A stretch of DNA of 64,000 nucleotides, from contig JAEYGI010000040.1 of assembly GCA_023402395.1 (NCBI GenBank), positions 930,001 to 994,000 of the forward strand, in the 5' to 3' direction. Position numbers and translations under genes: made by a program. Shown piece by piece: positions 52,040 through 61,013 of the stretch (position 1 is its first letter; each line of letters opens with the position of its first letter). Source of the stretch: Bacillota bacterium (lineage in GTDB: Bacteria; Bacillota; UBA4882; UBA8346). The notes beneath the pieces are model-generated. The model did not search any database and had not been told where the DNA came from. It worked only from the letters and a program-made list of their open reading frames with translations.

Positions 52040-52327
52040 CGGGGTTCATTGCCGTACTTCCGGCATCCATCGCCGCACCATCGGCAACTCTTGCCGAAAC
52101 TACGGCATCCTTTCCCGTTAAGGCGGCACCTAATGCCGGAGCAACGGCATTTGATGCCGCTACTGCGGCAACCCTTGCCGTAAGTCCGGCAACCAGTGCC
52201 TGTCAATTTACTGTCATCCCCGGACCTGCGGCAACGAATGCCGGACTATTTTCAGTGACCGAACCAACATTGGCAACCGTCCCCTGTCAATTATTTGTCA
52301 GCGCCGTTACAACGGCAAGGATCGCCG
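52040..52327. repeat. 21-bp-phased palindrome array (copy B, 14 units)
   Basis: Units start exactly every 21 bp from 52040 to 52313. Perfect units CGGCA-N5-TGCCG are at 52082, 52124, 52145, 52166 and 52229. Near units are at 52061, 52103, 52187 and 52313. Decayed in-phase units are at 52208, 52250, 52271 and 52292. Each decayed unit has a matching counterpart in copy A at 9346, 9388, 9409 and 9430. The 15-bp unit at 52124 equals that at 9262. The linker GCCTGTCAATTTA is shared with A and C. The 51944-52525 gene-free stretch contains only this array and the degV terminator. Confidence 0.85.
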
Positions 52328-52446
52328 TAATATTTTTACCGGCCGGATCAGCATCGGATAGCAACTCCTTTCACTGCTAACTTCCCCTGCCAACTTCCTC
52401 ATCTCTCCGGGCAACCTATTCGAGAACCGTTAAATAACAAGAACGA

Positions 52447-52473
52447 CCTTGCTCACTTGAATTTGGAGCAAGG
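52447..52473 (-). terminator. degV terminator
   Basis: CCTTGCTC / GAGCAAGG with an 11-nt loop. The minus-strand tail (TCGTTCTTGTTATTT) is T-rich but interrupted. It lies about 50 bp past the stop at 52526. Confidence 0.55.
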
Positions 52474-52525
52474 CCGCCGGACTTCCGCTTATAATTATTA
52501 TATTGATAAAGACTATCCGCTAAAT

Positions 52526-53377
52526 TTATACCGCCGTGTAGTACGCCAGTCCCACCGTGCCCGGGCCGACGTGCAGCCCGACCACCGGGCCGATCGGCAG
52601 GATCGACGCCTTGATTCCCAGGGACTTTTCGATCATCGCCACCAGCTTCATCCCGTCGTGTTCGTTGTTGATATGGTGAACCACAATCTCGCCCAGACCC
52701 TTGGCTTTGACGTCCTCCAGAAAGACCCGGATCATTTCTTCGAGAGCCCGGCCTTTGGTCCGGACCTTGTCAAACACCGCCGCTTTCCCCTCCAGCACCG
52801 TCAAAATCGGCTTGATTTGAAGCAATGCGCCCAGCAGCGCCTGGGCTCCGCCGATCCGGCCGCCTTTACGGAGATACTCCAGAACCTCGGGAGTGAACAA
52901 AAAGCGGGTTTTCTTCATCACCTGCCAGGCCTGATCCAAGACACCGGCAAGCGCCTGACCGGCCTGGGCCGCCTTGGCCGCGGCCAGCACCACGAAGCCC
53001 ATTTCCATGGCGGTGGTTTTGGAGTCGATGACCTCAATGACCCCTTCCGGATGCTTCTCCAGTACCATATCCCGGACCATCAACGCGGTCTGATACGTCC
53101 CGCTCAAGCCAGATGACATAAAGATCCCAACCACTGCGGCGCCGGACTGAACCGGTTCCGCGAACGCTTTATAAAGTTCCTGAAGGGTAGGTTGAGAGGA
53201 GAATGGGATCTCGGGGCTCTTCGCCATCCGTTGATAAAAAGTCTCGTTGTCAATCTCCATCTCCCGGATGCTTTCCGTGCCAAAGGTGACATTCAGCGAT
53301 ACCAGATCGATATTGTATTCGTCCCGGTACTCCTGCGGCAAATAGGACGTGCTGTCGGTGACAATCTTGATCTTCAT
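52526..53377 (-). CDS. DegV family fatty-acid-binding protein
   Basis: 283 residues of the DegV/EDD fold, as in FakB, which presents fatty acids to a kinase. Visible are the N-terminal VTDSTSYLP, the TSQP-like SSQPT, the lipid-head loop FMSSGLSGTYQTA (about 88-100), the LRKGGRIGG signature and the C-terminal HVGPGTVGLAYY. Single gene. No fatty-acid kinase (FakA/DhaK-like) is near. Confidence 0.92.
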   Translation of the reverse strand: MKIKIVTDSTSYLPQEYRDEYNIDLVSLNVTFGTESIREMEIDNETFYQRMAKSPEIPFSSQPTLQELYKAFAEPVQSGAAVVGIFMSSGLSGTYQTALMVRDMVLEKHPEGVIEVIDSKTTAMEMGFVVLAAAKAAQAGQALAGVLDQAWQVMKKTRFLFTPEVLEYLRKGGRIGGAQALLGALLQIKPILTVLEGKAAVFDKVRTKGRALEEMIRVFLEDVKAKGLGEIVVHHINNEHDGMKLVAMIEKSLGIKASILPIGPVVGLHVGPGTVGLAYYTAV

Positions 53378-53497
53378 TGCATAGCTCCTTTATTTATCGA
53401 TTTTCTTCGTTGCGAAGCACCGGGAATATTTGATTAAAATAAACTGGTGCATTAATTTAAAATTATGAAACGGGCATCAATCGCTACCCTTTCCCTT

Positions 53498-55453
53498 TCA
53501 TTTAACGCTGATCCGGAACATTTTCTTCTCGTTCAGTCCCAAGAGCGGATCTTCCACGGTTAAAGTCACGGTATAAGTGCCCGGCCGTTCGAAGGTATGC
53601 TTCGGCTCGGTCCCCTCTGCCCGGGTGCCGTCACCGAAATCCCAACGATATTTGAGGTTGGATCCGGAACTTCCTTCTTTCTCGGCCCAAGCCCGGCCTT
53701 GCACGATAAGCGGCGCGCCGCCCGAAGTCGGCAGCACTGAGGCGGTTACCCTGAGCTTCGGCAGCTTTGTCTCCACTTCCAAACTCGTCTGGGCTTTGTT
53801 GCCGGGATGAAGCCGGTCCCGGATCTCCAGCCTGACGGTGAATTTGCCGACCCGGTGATAGACATGACTCGGATGTTGCTCGAAGCTGGTTTCCCCGTCA
53901 CCGAAGTCCCAGATATAGAGCGGCTCAAACGGGGAACCGGTCACCCCGGCCTGCCCGGAGAAATTGACGGCCAACGGGATCAGGCCTTCCTTGGCGCTGG
54001 CAACAGCGTTCGCGGTCAGTTGGGGAGGCGTCGCGGTCACTTTCACGGAGGCGGCGGCCAGATTGCCCGGATGAAGCCGGTCCGCCACGGTCAGATTCAC
54101 CTGATATTCTCCGGGTTCTTTGTAAACATGAGTCGGCTTAAGTTGCTCCGAGGATTCGCCGTCGCCAAACTCCCATCGCACCAGGATTTCCTGGGGAGAG
54201 CCCTTGATTTCGATCCCCGGATCAAAGGTCACGGTCAACGGAATGACTCCGGAAGACAGCGATGCCTTGGGGGTCAAATCGATCCGCGGCGGAAACGCCT
54301 GGATCAAAAACACTTCCTCCGCGATTGCCAGGTCGGGGTGGAGTTTGTCCACGGTCCTCAAGACGACCCGATAATCTCCGGGTTCAGTGAAACGCTCTTT
54401 AAAGCTCTTTCCCTCCACGATTTTACCGGCTACATCCCAAGCAAACTTTAAATCAGTGGGACCGCCGGCCACTTGCGGATTGACGCTCCCCGCGACCTCC
54501 AGCGGCACCGGTCCGGAAGCCGGCGCCACCACCGTATTGGGAAACACCTGCAGCGGCGTGACCTCAACCACCCAACTTTGTTGCGAAATGCGATCCCCGG
54601 CCCGGCTGGTGAGCATCAGCCGGTATTTCCCCGGCTTGGTATAGGTATGAGTCGCCTCGGTGCCGGCCGCGGCCGGGCTCCCATCACCGAAGTCCCAGGA
54701 AAATTCGGTCCTTTGATCATAATTTACCGTGGCATTAGCTTGGGTGCTCACTTTCAGCTCCATCGGGCCCTTTAACGGTTCAATCGCCGGTTTGACCGAC
54801 AAGAGCGAAGGAACCTCCAGATCGAACAAGAACTTCCGGCTGGAAGTACGGCTCTTTCCCTCGACCACCACCGGCAAGATCCCGGTCCGGTTGAATTGCA
54901 CGGTCACCGGATTGCCCGCCGTTGGCTGGAGACCCGTCCAATACCAGCGCCAATCGGTCATCCCGGCCGGGCCGCCCGCTTCCAGCCGGAAGGTATACGG
55001 CTGATCGCTTTGAGCGTACCTAATCAAAAGTTCCGTATATTTCAACTTAAGGTTGACATCGGCGCCGCTCCTGGCGAAAAGAGTGGAATACTCCCCCGCG
55101 AACAAAACTGCTTTATAACGGACCCCCTTGGGGACGGTCAGATTGCCGCTGGCGGTAAAAACGCGCCGGATCACCGTCTTTCCCGGGGTTGCCGGGTCCT
55201 CCAGCGTGAAATAAGCCGTTTCCCGCTCCGAGGTAAGCGGTTTTTTAGCGATAGACAATTCAAAGGTCAATTGGGATTCAAAGTCCAGCGGTTCGGCCGG
55301 AACCCACATCTCCACCCGCTGCAGGGCTTCGGTGGCGGCCAAAGTCATCTCCCGCGATATCTCAATGGTCTTTTGACCTCCGGAAACACCAAAAACCAGG
55401 TTGGAACCGAACAGCAACGCAAGGGCGGCGATAAAATATCCGAATCGTTTCAT
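53498..55453 (-). CDS. Secreted protein with five PKD domains
   Basis: 651 residues. A signal peptide (1-22, LALLFGSNLVFG) is followed by a beta-rich N-terminal domain (about 25-210) that I cannot name, then PKD repeats. Four carry the W/F-D/E-FGDG core (SWDFGDGSP, RWEFGDGES, IWDFGDGET, RWDFGDGTR) and end in H-x-Y/F-x-x-x-G-x-Y/F. One, FAWDVAGK...FTEPGDY, has lost FGDG. No anchor, sortase motif or catalytic domain is present, so it is probably a structural or adhesive exported protein. Single gene. Confidence 0.85.
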   Translation of the reverse strand: MKRFGYFIAALALLFGSNLVFGVSGGQKTIEISREMTLAATEALQRVEMWVPAEPLDFESQLTFELSIAKKPLTSERETAYFTLEDPATPGKTVIRRVFTASGNLTVPKGVRYKAVLFAGEYSTLFARSGADVNLKLKYTELLIRYAQSDQPYTFRLEAGGPAGMTDWRWYWTGLQPTAGNPVTVQFNRTGILPVVVEGKSRTSSRKFLFDLEVPSLLSVKPAIEPLKGPMELKVSTQANATVNYDQRTEFSWDFGDGSPAAAGTEATHTYTKPGKYRLMLTSRAGDRISQQSWVVEVTPLQVFPNTVVAPASGPVPLEVAGSVNPQVAGGPTDLKFAWDVAGKIVEGKSFKERFTEPGDYRVVLRTVDKLHPDLAIAEEVFLIQAFPPRIDLTPKASLSSGVIPLTVTFDPGIEIKGSPQEILVRWEFGDGESSEQLKPTHVYKEPGEYQVNLTVADRLHPGNLAAASVKVTATPPQLTANAVASAKEGLIPLAVNFSGQAGVTGSPFEPLYIWDFGDGETSFEQHPSHVYHRVGKFTVRLEIRDRLHPGNKAQTSLEVETKLPKLRVTASVLPTSGGAPLIVQGRAWAEKEGSSGSNLKYRWDFGDGTRAEGTEPKHTFERPGTYTVTLTVEDPLLGLNEKKMFRISVK

Positions 55454-55635
55454 GACGATGCAACCTCCTTGACCAAAACTGACCCGCTAGGCCATTTGTA
55501 AATAAACTGGCCGACACCTTAACCAGTGCCAGTAATAATCAATTCAACAAATTAAGCCGTTTCCCTTTTCATGCTAAAAAATACTGGTGACTTAGTGGTC
55601 CGCCCTCTGCGGAATCGGCGGCCAGCCGGATCGGT

Positions 55636-56349
55636 CTAGCGGAGTTTGCCGGAATATCCAATTGACCGAGGGCGGGTTTGGGCATGACCGGCACCGGCCG
55701 TTCTCATTGCCACGCCGGTCCAAACCGCGGCCAATGACCAGCCGGCCAAAACATCGCTGGGATAATGGACTCCAAGCCAGATCCGGCTGAATCCCGTCAC
55801 CAGCGGTATCAGAAACAGCAACAAAACGATCACTCTACTCCAACGTCTCCGCATTTGAGTGAAAATCAAAAACGCCAGACACCAATAGAGCGTCCCGGTA
55901 AGCAGCGCGTGGCCGCTGGGAAAGCTATATCCCGAAGCTTCCCCCCACCAGGGAAGGGATGGGCGCGGACGATGGAGCAACCACTTGAGCGATTCTGAAC
56001 TTGCCCAAGCGCTCAGTACGATAAAAGCCAGCCAAACGCCGGAACGAAAGCGACGCAAGCAAAACAGGAGGAAAGCCCCTCCCGCGGTAACACCCGCCAT
56101 CCCGGGAAAACTGCCCAAAGAAGTGATCCGACGTAACCAATCGGTTATGAAAGCCGATTCCGAACCTTTCCACCGTTCCAGCCAGAACTGATCGAAAGGC
56201 TGAAGTCGCCCGGAGGCCACCAGGACCAGGATGATTAAAAAAACCGCTCCACCGCAATAAATCAGGATGTCGGGAAGCACTCGCCGTTTTCGATAGCCTG
56301 CGGAAGAGGTTTCTAAATATTTACGGTCGTAATTCAAATCTGACTCCAA
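55636..56349 (-). CDS. PAP2-family membrane phosphatase
   Basis: 237 residues, six helices. The three catalytic motifs are in place: KWLLHRPRP (about 124-132), PSGH (about 147-150) and SRIWLGVHYPSDV (about 185-197). Such enzymes dephosphorylate undecaprenyl pyrophosphate or phosphatidate outside the membrane. A basic, charged N-terminus precedes helix 1. Single gene. It could recycle the lipid carrier used by the glycosylation island, but the context does not prove this. Confidence 0.9.
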   Translation of the reverse strand: MESDLNYDRKYLETSSAGYRKRRVLPDILIYCGGAVFLIILVLVASGRLQPFDQFWLERWKGSESAFITDWLRRITSLGSFPGMAGVTAGGAFLLFCLRRFRSGVWLAFIVLSAWASSESLKWLLHRPRPSLPWWGEASGYSFPSGHALLTGTLYWCLAFLIFTQMRRRWSRVIVLLLFLIPLVTGFSRIWLGVHYPSDVLAGWSLAAVWTGVAMRTAGAGHAQTRPRSIGYSGKLR

Positions 56350-56408
56350 TCATAAAATGTTCTGGTTACAATGTAAAGCATAATGTCGAAAAGCGCAACC
56401 TTTTTTCA

Positions 56409-56431
56409 CAAAAAAAGCCCTTTCGGGGCTT
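56409..56431 (-). terminator. Orphan terminator upstream of the PAP2 gene
   Basis: AAGCCC / GGGCTT with a short loop followed by TTTTTTTG on the minus strand. No annotated gene ends here. The nearest upstream minus gene already has its own terminator at 56553-56591, so a small RNA or very short gene may lie between. Confidence 0.65.
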
Positions 56432-56552
56432 AAATGGATAATATTGTTGATCGCGGAATTTCGCTAATACTTCTAATATTTCATCCCGCAGGTGAGGTGA
56501 TTAGAAGCTTCAGTTTAAGCTTTTTTCGATTCATCAGAAAATTAGACGAAAA

Positions 56553-56591
56553 TTAAAAAACCCGGATCCGTGAGGGACGGCGCCGGGTTTT
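56553..56591 (-). terminator. Terminator of the DUF1540 gene
   Basis: AAAACCCGG / CCGGGTTTT arms enclose a 17-nt loop, followed by TTTTTTAATTTT on the minus strand. It lies 18 bp past the stop. Confidence 0.75.
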
Positions 56592-56608
56592 AAAAGGCAC
56601 GGGAACAA

Positions 56609-56800
56609 TTAGTGCTTTTTGAAGGTCTGACAACAGGTCTCGTCCTCTGAATCGGCCGGGGTGGCGCTCAACTGTTTCAATTCCGAATTGGGCGAAAAGC
56701 CGCCTTCCTCATCGTTTTGGATCACGATTTGCTGCGCTTCGCACAGATTTCCCTTGGTCCAGTATTTACAGTTATTGACGGTGCAATTGACATCAGGCAT
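56609..56800 (-). CDS. DUF1540 small Cys protein
   Basis: 63 residues. CTVNNCKYW, NLCEAQQIVI and CCQTF match the DUF1540 pattern of four conserved Cys, likely a metal site. The ATG at 56800 is 9 nt after AAGGAGAGG. An upstream frame to 56839 has no ribosome site. The family is widespread in spore-forming Firmicutes with unknown function. Single gene with its own terminator. Confidence 0.85.
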   Translation of the reverse strand: MPDVNCTVNNCKYWTKGNLCEAQQIVIQNDEEGGFSPNSELKQLSATPADSEDETCCQTFKKH

Positions 56801-56880
56801 GGATGATATCCTCTCCTTATTGATAGATTTTGATCCCATCCTAGCGTCACCGGTTTTAGCCCGCCTTATTCCCGAGTAAT

Positions 56881-56907
56881 AAAAATAAAACCCGGGATAC
56901 CCGGGTT
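56881..56907 (-). terminator. Terminator of the ylxM-to-lepB operon
   Basis: A perfect AACCCGGG / CCCGGGTT stem with a 3-nt loop, followed by TTATTTTTATT on the minus strand, 9 bp past the lepB stop. Confidence 0.85.
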
Positions 56908-56915
56908 ATGGATGC

Positions 56916-57491
56916 TTAAAAATCTTCCCCAATCGGAGAACTCACCTGTTTCGATGGATACTTGGGAATGGTTAACGCCTGAACCTTTGGCGGCGGCCAA
57001 AAGATGAAGAACGCTTTTCCGACCAGATTCTTCAGAGGAACAAATCCGACGTCGGGATCGCGGCTGTCCTTGCTGCCGTTGCGGTTGTCTCCCATCACAA
57101 ATACCGTGCCTTCCGGCACTACCGTAAACTCGTAATCGGAAAAGGTCTTCTCTTTGATGTACTGCTCGACCAATTCCTCTCCGTTTACATACACCTTGGA
57201 ATCTCGAATATAAACGGTTTCAGTCGGTCCGGCGATGACCCGCTTGATAAACTTCTTGGTCGGATCCTTGGGATACTTTAAAACAATGATGTCGCCGGTC
57301 TTCGGGATTCGCATCTGAAAGATGAATTTATTGACCAGCAGCCGTTCCCCATCGCGCAGCGTCGGTTCCATTGACGTTCCTTTAACCAGGAATGACTGCA
57401 TCACAAAGATGATGATGAACAGAATGGTAAGGACCGCGATGGCAAAAGCCTCGATGTTTTCCCGAACCTCCGATTTCTGAATCCCGATCAT
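56916..57491 (-). CDS. lepB: Signal peptidase I
   Basis: Cuts signal peptides from exported proteins. 191 residues with one N-terminal helix (about 13-33). The catalytic Ser40 is in GTSMEPTL and Lys83 in FIKRVIAGP, with MGDNRNGSKDSRD as the box E signature. It is the last gene of the operon behind rplS, which is usual in Firmicutes. GGGAGG precedes the ATG. It would process the exported proteins seen elsewhere in this window. Confidence 0.96.
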   Translation of the reverse strand: MIGIQKSEVRENIEAFAIAVLTILFIIIFVMQSFLVKGTSMEPTLRDGERLLVNKFIFQMRIPKTGDIIVLKYPKDPTKKFIKRVIAGPTETVYIRDSKVYVNGEELVEQYIKEKTFSDYEFTVVPEGTVFVMGDNRNGSKDSRDPDVGFVPLKNLVGKAFFIFWPPPKVQALTIPKYPSKQVSSPIGEDF

Positions 57492-57509
57492 GGAACGGCC
57501 TCCCTTGGG

Positions 57510-57857
57510 TTAATCTACGCGGCGCTCTTCGATCCGGGCCGATTTACCGGAACGTTCCCTCAAGTAATAAAGCTTGGCGCGGCGGACTTTACCTTTGCGC
57601 TCGACTTGAATCTTGTCGATCATCGGCGAGTGAACCGGAAATGTTCTTTCCACGCCGATTCCCTGCGAAACCTTGCGAACCGTGAAGGTTTCCTTCAAAC
57701 CGCCATGGCTACGGCGGGTGATCACGCCTTCGAATACCTGAATCCGCTCTTTGCCGCCCTCGACGACTTTCACGTGAACTTTCACTGTATCTCCCGGTTC
57801 GAAGCCGGGGATGTCGGAACGCATCTGTTCCCGTTCAATAACGTCAATAATGTTCAT
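57510..57857 (-). CDS. rplS: Ribosomal protein L19
   Basis: 115 residues of the 50S subunit. FEPGDTVKVHVKVVEG, RIQVFEGVI and the C-terminal AKLYYLRERSGKSARI are typical. The start overlaps the trmD stop by 4 nt. Confidence 0.97.
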   Translation of the reverse strand: MNIIDVIEREQMRSDIPGFEPGDTVKVHVKVVEGGKERIQVFEGVITRRSHGGLKETFTVRKVSQGIGVERTFPVHSPMIDKIQVERKGKVRRAKLYYLRERSGKSARIEERRVD

Positions 57858-58594
57858 ATTTCGAACCTCCTTTCAATCATGAATTGCTCTAAAAACCGTT
57901 TTTCCGCTTCGGAGAGCGCGGCGTTTTGCAGCAGGTCGGGACGGCGCTGCGCCGTCCGGATTAACGATTGTCGCCGCCGCCACTCTTCAATCTTGGCGTG
58001 GTGTCCCGAGAGCAAAACCTCGGGAACCGTCAATCCCTCGAATTCCACCGGTCGCGTATACTGGGGAAAATCCAATAAATGGCCGGTAAACGAATCCCTG
58101 ACTGCCGATTCCTCCGAACCGAGCACTCCCGGTATCAGCCGGACGACCGCGTCACTAACTACCGCCGCCGCCAACTCGCCGCCGGTAAGCACATAATCTC
58201 CAATGGACAGTTCCAAATCAACCCAACTCCGGATCCGTTCATCGAACCCCTCATAATGGCCGCAGATTAGGATCAAATGTTCTGCTGCGGCCAGTTCGGC
58301 GGCAATGGTTTGATTAAAACCCGTCCCTTGGGGAGTCAGTAAAATAACTTTGGCGCACGGAGCGCCATCCCGTACCGATTGCAGGCAACGGTAAATCGGC
58401 TCCGGCTTCAAAACCATGCCGCTCCCGCCGCCGTATGGCGTGTCATCGACCATTCGATGCTTGTCGGTGGTAAAGTCCCTAAAATTATGAAAACGAAACT
58501 CCACCAATTTTTGTTCCTGGGCGCGCTTGAGAATACTGTTGGAAAACGGCCCGGCAAACATCTCCGGAAACAATGTCAAGATTTGAACCAGCAT
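57854..58594 (-). CDS. trmD: tRNA (guanine-37-N1)-methyltransferase
   Basis: A SPOUT-class enzyme that makes m1G37 and prevents frameshifting. 246 residues with LTLFPEMF at the start, LLTPQGTGFNQ, the knot motif LICGHYEGFDERI and the IGDYVLTGGELAA loop. It overlaps the rimM stop by 1 nt. Confidence 0.97.
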   Translation of the reverse strand: MLVQILTLFPEMFAGPFSNSILKRAQEQKLVEFRFHNFRDFTTDKHRMVDDTPYGGGSGMVLKPEPIYRCLQSVRDGAPCAKVILLTPQGTGFNQTIAAELAAAEHLILICGHYEGFDERIRSWVDLELSIGDYVLTGGELAAAVVSDAVVRLIPGVLGSEESAVRDSFTGHLLDFPQYTRPVEFEGLTVPEVLLSGHHAKIEEWRRRQSLIRTAQRRPDLLQNAALSEAEKRFLEQFMIERRFEI

Positions 58595-59115
58595 CAGTCG
58601 TCATCCTCAATCAGACCCGGAGGCAACTCGACGGTCATTCGCCCTTTGGACAGGTCAACCTCTTTTATAACACTTTTTAACGCGGGAATCAATAGGGGTT
58701 TGCCGGGTCTGGTCACGCTGTAAACATGATTGGAACCGGTCTCCAGGATCTCGCCGATCTTCCCCAGTATTTCACCGGAAAGAGTCATAACCTCCAACCC
58801 GACGATCTCATCATAATAAAACCGTCCGGGCGGAAGCGGCGGACGCTCGTTGCGGGGGATAAAGATCAACCCCCGGCCCAGCGCCTTGGCGGCTGTCATA
58901 TCCTCGATCCCCCGGAATTTTAAAAGAACATACCCGTTAAAATTCCGGTACCTCTCAATCGTCAGTTCCCGCCAACCTGCAAGGTCCTGAAAGAAGACCC
59001 GCTTTATTTCACCAAAACGTTCCGGGTTCTCGGTCAAAGGAATGACCTTCAACTCGCCCCTTACCCCTTGCGCCTTGATGATCTCCCCGATTGCGATAAA
59101 ATCAGGCGTCTCCAT
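58594..59115 (-). CDS. rimM: 16S rRNA processing protein RimM
   Basis: 173 residues. The N-terminal RimM barrel (IGEIIKAQGVRGELKVIPLT) and a C-terminal PRC-like barrel (about 97-170, with PLLIPALKSVIKEVDL) assist 30S head maturation. The ribosome site before the ATG is weak, and coupling to khpA 5 nt upstream is likely. Confidence 0.95.
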   Translation of the reverse strand: METPDFIAIGEIIKAQGVRGELKVIPLTENPERFGEIKRVFFQDLAGWRELTIERYRNFNGYVLLKFRGIEDMTAAKALGRGLIFIPRNERPPLPPGRFYYDEIVGLEVMTLSGEILGKIGEILETGSNHVYSVTRPGKPLLIPALKSVIKEVDLSKGRMTVELPPGLIEDDD

Positions 59116-59120
59116 CGAGA

Positions 59121-59354
59121 TTATTTATTTCCCAATTCAACCGAAATTTTTTTGTTATCGCGCATAGCGCATGATTTAACAACGGTTCTGATCGCCTTGA
59201 TGATCCTTCCTTGTTTGCCGATGATCTTCCCGACATCCTCGGAATGGACATTGATCTCCACCAAACTATGGTTGTTGCGGTTGATCTCGGAAACCCGAAC
59301 ATCTTCCGGATGATCAACCAGGGCTTTGGTAATCTGCAACACCAAATCCTTCAT
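59121..59354 (-). CDS. khpA: KH-domain RNA-binding protein KhpA (YlqC)
   Basis: 77 residues forming one KH domain with the GxxG loop in VGKIIGKQGRII (about 40-51). In other Firmicutes it works with KhpB on mRNAs for envelope growth. Standard place between rpsP and rimM. Confidence 0.93.
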   Translation of the reverse strand: MKDLVLQITKALVDHPEDVRVSEINRNNHSLVEINVHSEDVGKIIGKQGRIIKAIRTVVKSCAMRDNKKISVELGNK

Positions 59355-59372
59355 GGAAACACCTCTTTACAA

Positions 59373-59618
59373 TCAAGCGATGACCCCAACTTTCTTGAGG
59401 AGCCGTTTAACCGTCTCCGAAGGTTGAGCGCCCTTTTTCAGCCAATCGGCCGCCTTTTCCTTATCGATCTCGATCTCCACCGGATCCACGATCGGGTTGT
59501 AATGCCCGAGAATTTCGACGAAACGTCCGTCACGCGGCGCGCGGGAATCAGCAACCACCACGCGATAAAAAGGTCTTTTCTTGGCCCCCATTTTGTTCAA
59601 GCGGATTCTTACTGCCAT
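59373..59618 (-). CDS. rpsP: Ribosomal protein S16
   Basis: 81 residues from the ATG at 59618, 7 nt after GGGAGG. A frame from 59636 runs through the ribosome site and is rejected. MAVRIRLNKMGAKKRPFYRVVVADSR (seen in parts) is the family start. Confidence 0.97.
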   Translation of the reverse strand: MAVRIRLNKMGAKKRPFYRVVVADSRAPRDGRFVEILGHYNPIVDPVEIEIDKEKAADWLKKGAQPSETVKRLLKKVGVIA

Positions 59619-59675
59619 GTTGTCACCTCCCTTCAAAGCTGGCTCTTACATGTGTAAATAATTTTGTGCTATCGG

Positions 59676-61001
59676 TTAAAACGGCAGTTTGGGCATTTTC
59701 CCTTTGCCGCCCATATCCGCGAATTGTTTCATCATCTTCCGGCTCTGCTCGAACTGCTGCAGCACCCGGTTGACATCCTGGACGCTGGTTCCGGAGCCGG
59801 CGGCGATCCGGCGGCGGCGGCTGCCGTTGATGACGGAGGGATTGGCCCGCTCCCCTTTGGTCATGGACTGAATGATCGCTTCTACCTTGACCATTTCCTT
59901 CTCGTCGACCTGCACTCCTTTTAACTGTTTGGACATCTGACCCGGAAGCATGCCGAGAATCTGGTCCAGGGGGCCGAGCTTTTTCATCTCCCGCAGTTGG
60001 TCGAGAAAGTCATCCAGGGTAAACTCGGCCTTCCGCATTTTGTCAAAAATGTTTTTGGCCTTGCCGGGGTCGATATTGGCCTGCGCTTTTTCGATTAAGG
60101 TCAGCACATCGCCCATTCCCAGGATGCGGGAAGCCATCCGCGAAGGATGAAAAACTTCCAGGTTCTCCATTTTCTCGCCCAAGCCCACATACTTGATGGG
60201 AGCCTTGGTGACCGCACGGACCGACAGCGCGGCGCCGCCGCGGGTATCGCTATCCAGCTTGGTCAGGATCACTCCGGTAAGGCCAAGTGTTTCTTGAAAC
60301 GATCCGGCCACATTGACCGCATCCTGGCCGGTCATGGCGTCCAGCACCAACAAAATCTCATTGGGATTAACCTTGGCCTTGATCTCCTTCAGCTCCGCCA
60401 TCAATTCCTCATTGACATGGAGCCGGCCGGCGGTATCGATGATCACCACGTCCCGTTGGAAAGAGATGGCGTGTTCCAGCCCCTTCCGGGCGATCTCCAC
60501 CGGATTGGCTCCCTCCAGCTGAAAAACGGGAATATCGAGCTGCGCCCCTAAAACCTGCAGTTGTTTGATGGCGGCAGGGCGATAAATATCGGCCGCTATC
60601 AATAACGGCCGGCGGCTTTGTTTTTTCAGCAGTCCGGCCAGTTTTCCGGCGGTACTGGTTTTGCCGGCGCCCTGAAGGCCCACCAGCATCACCACGGTCG
60701 GAGGACGGTCGGCGTGCTTGAGGGGAGACTCATTCTCACCCATCAATTTGGTGAGTTCTTCATAGACGATCTTAATCACTTGCTGACCCGGGGTCAGGCT
60801 GTTTAAGACCTCCTGGCCGACCGACCGTTCCTTGACGCCGGCGATGAAATCCTTGACCACCTTAAAATTTACATCGGCTTCCAGCAGGGCCAGCCGGACT
60901 TCTCGCAACGAATCCTCAATATTCTTCTCGGTGAGTTTCCCCATGCCGCGAAGCCGTTTGAAGGTGTCCTGCAATTTATTGGAAAGGTTCTCGAAAACCA
61001 C
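59676..61001 (-). CDS. ffh: Signal recognition particle protein Ffh
   Basis: A GTPase that targets nascent membrane and exported proteins. 441 residues: N domain, G domain (GLQGAGKTSTAGKLA near 108, DTAGRLH, TKLDSDTRGGAAL) and a Met-containing M domain with GSRRRRIAAGSG for SRP RNA binding. The start is GTG at 61001, 7 nt after AAGGAGG. It follows ylxM by 12 nt. Confidence 0.97.
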   Translation of the reverse strand: MVFENLSNKLQDTFKRLRGMGKLTEKNIEDSLREVRLALLEADVNFKVVKDFIAGVKERSVGQEVLNSLTPGQQVIKIVYEELTKLMGENESPLKHADRPPTVVMLVGLQGAGKTSTAGKLAGLLKKQSRRPLLIAADIYRPAAIKQLQVLGAQLDIPVFQLEGANPVEIARKGLEHAISFQRDVVIIDTAGRLHVNEELMAELKEIKAKVNPNEILLVLDAMTGQDAVNVAGSFQETLGLTGVILTKLDSDTRGGAALSVRAVTKAPIKYVGLGEKMENLEVFHPSRMASRILGMGDVLTLIEKAQANIDPGKAKNIFDKMRKAEFTLDDFLDQLREMKKLGPLDQILGMLPGQMSKQLKGVQVDEKEMVKVEAIIQSMTKGERANPSVINGSRRRRIAAGSGTSVQDVNRVLQQFEQSRKMMKQFADMGGKGKMPKLPF

Positions 61002-61013
61002 TGGGGAACCTCC

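Noticed and set aside
52003..52206. Cys- and Arg-rich 67-residue peptide with a 7-residue repeat
   Set aside because: It is the translation of array B in one frame and is not matched in array A. No Shine-Dalgarno sequence.
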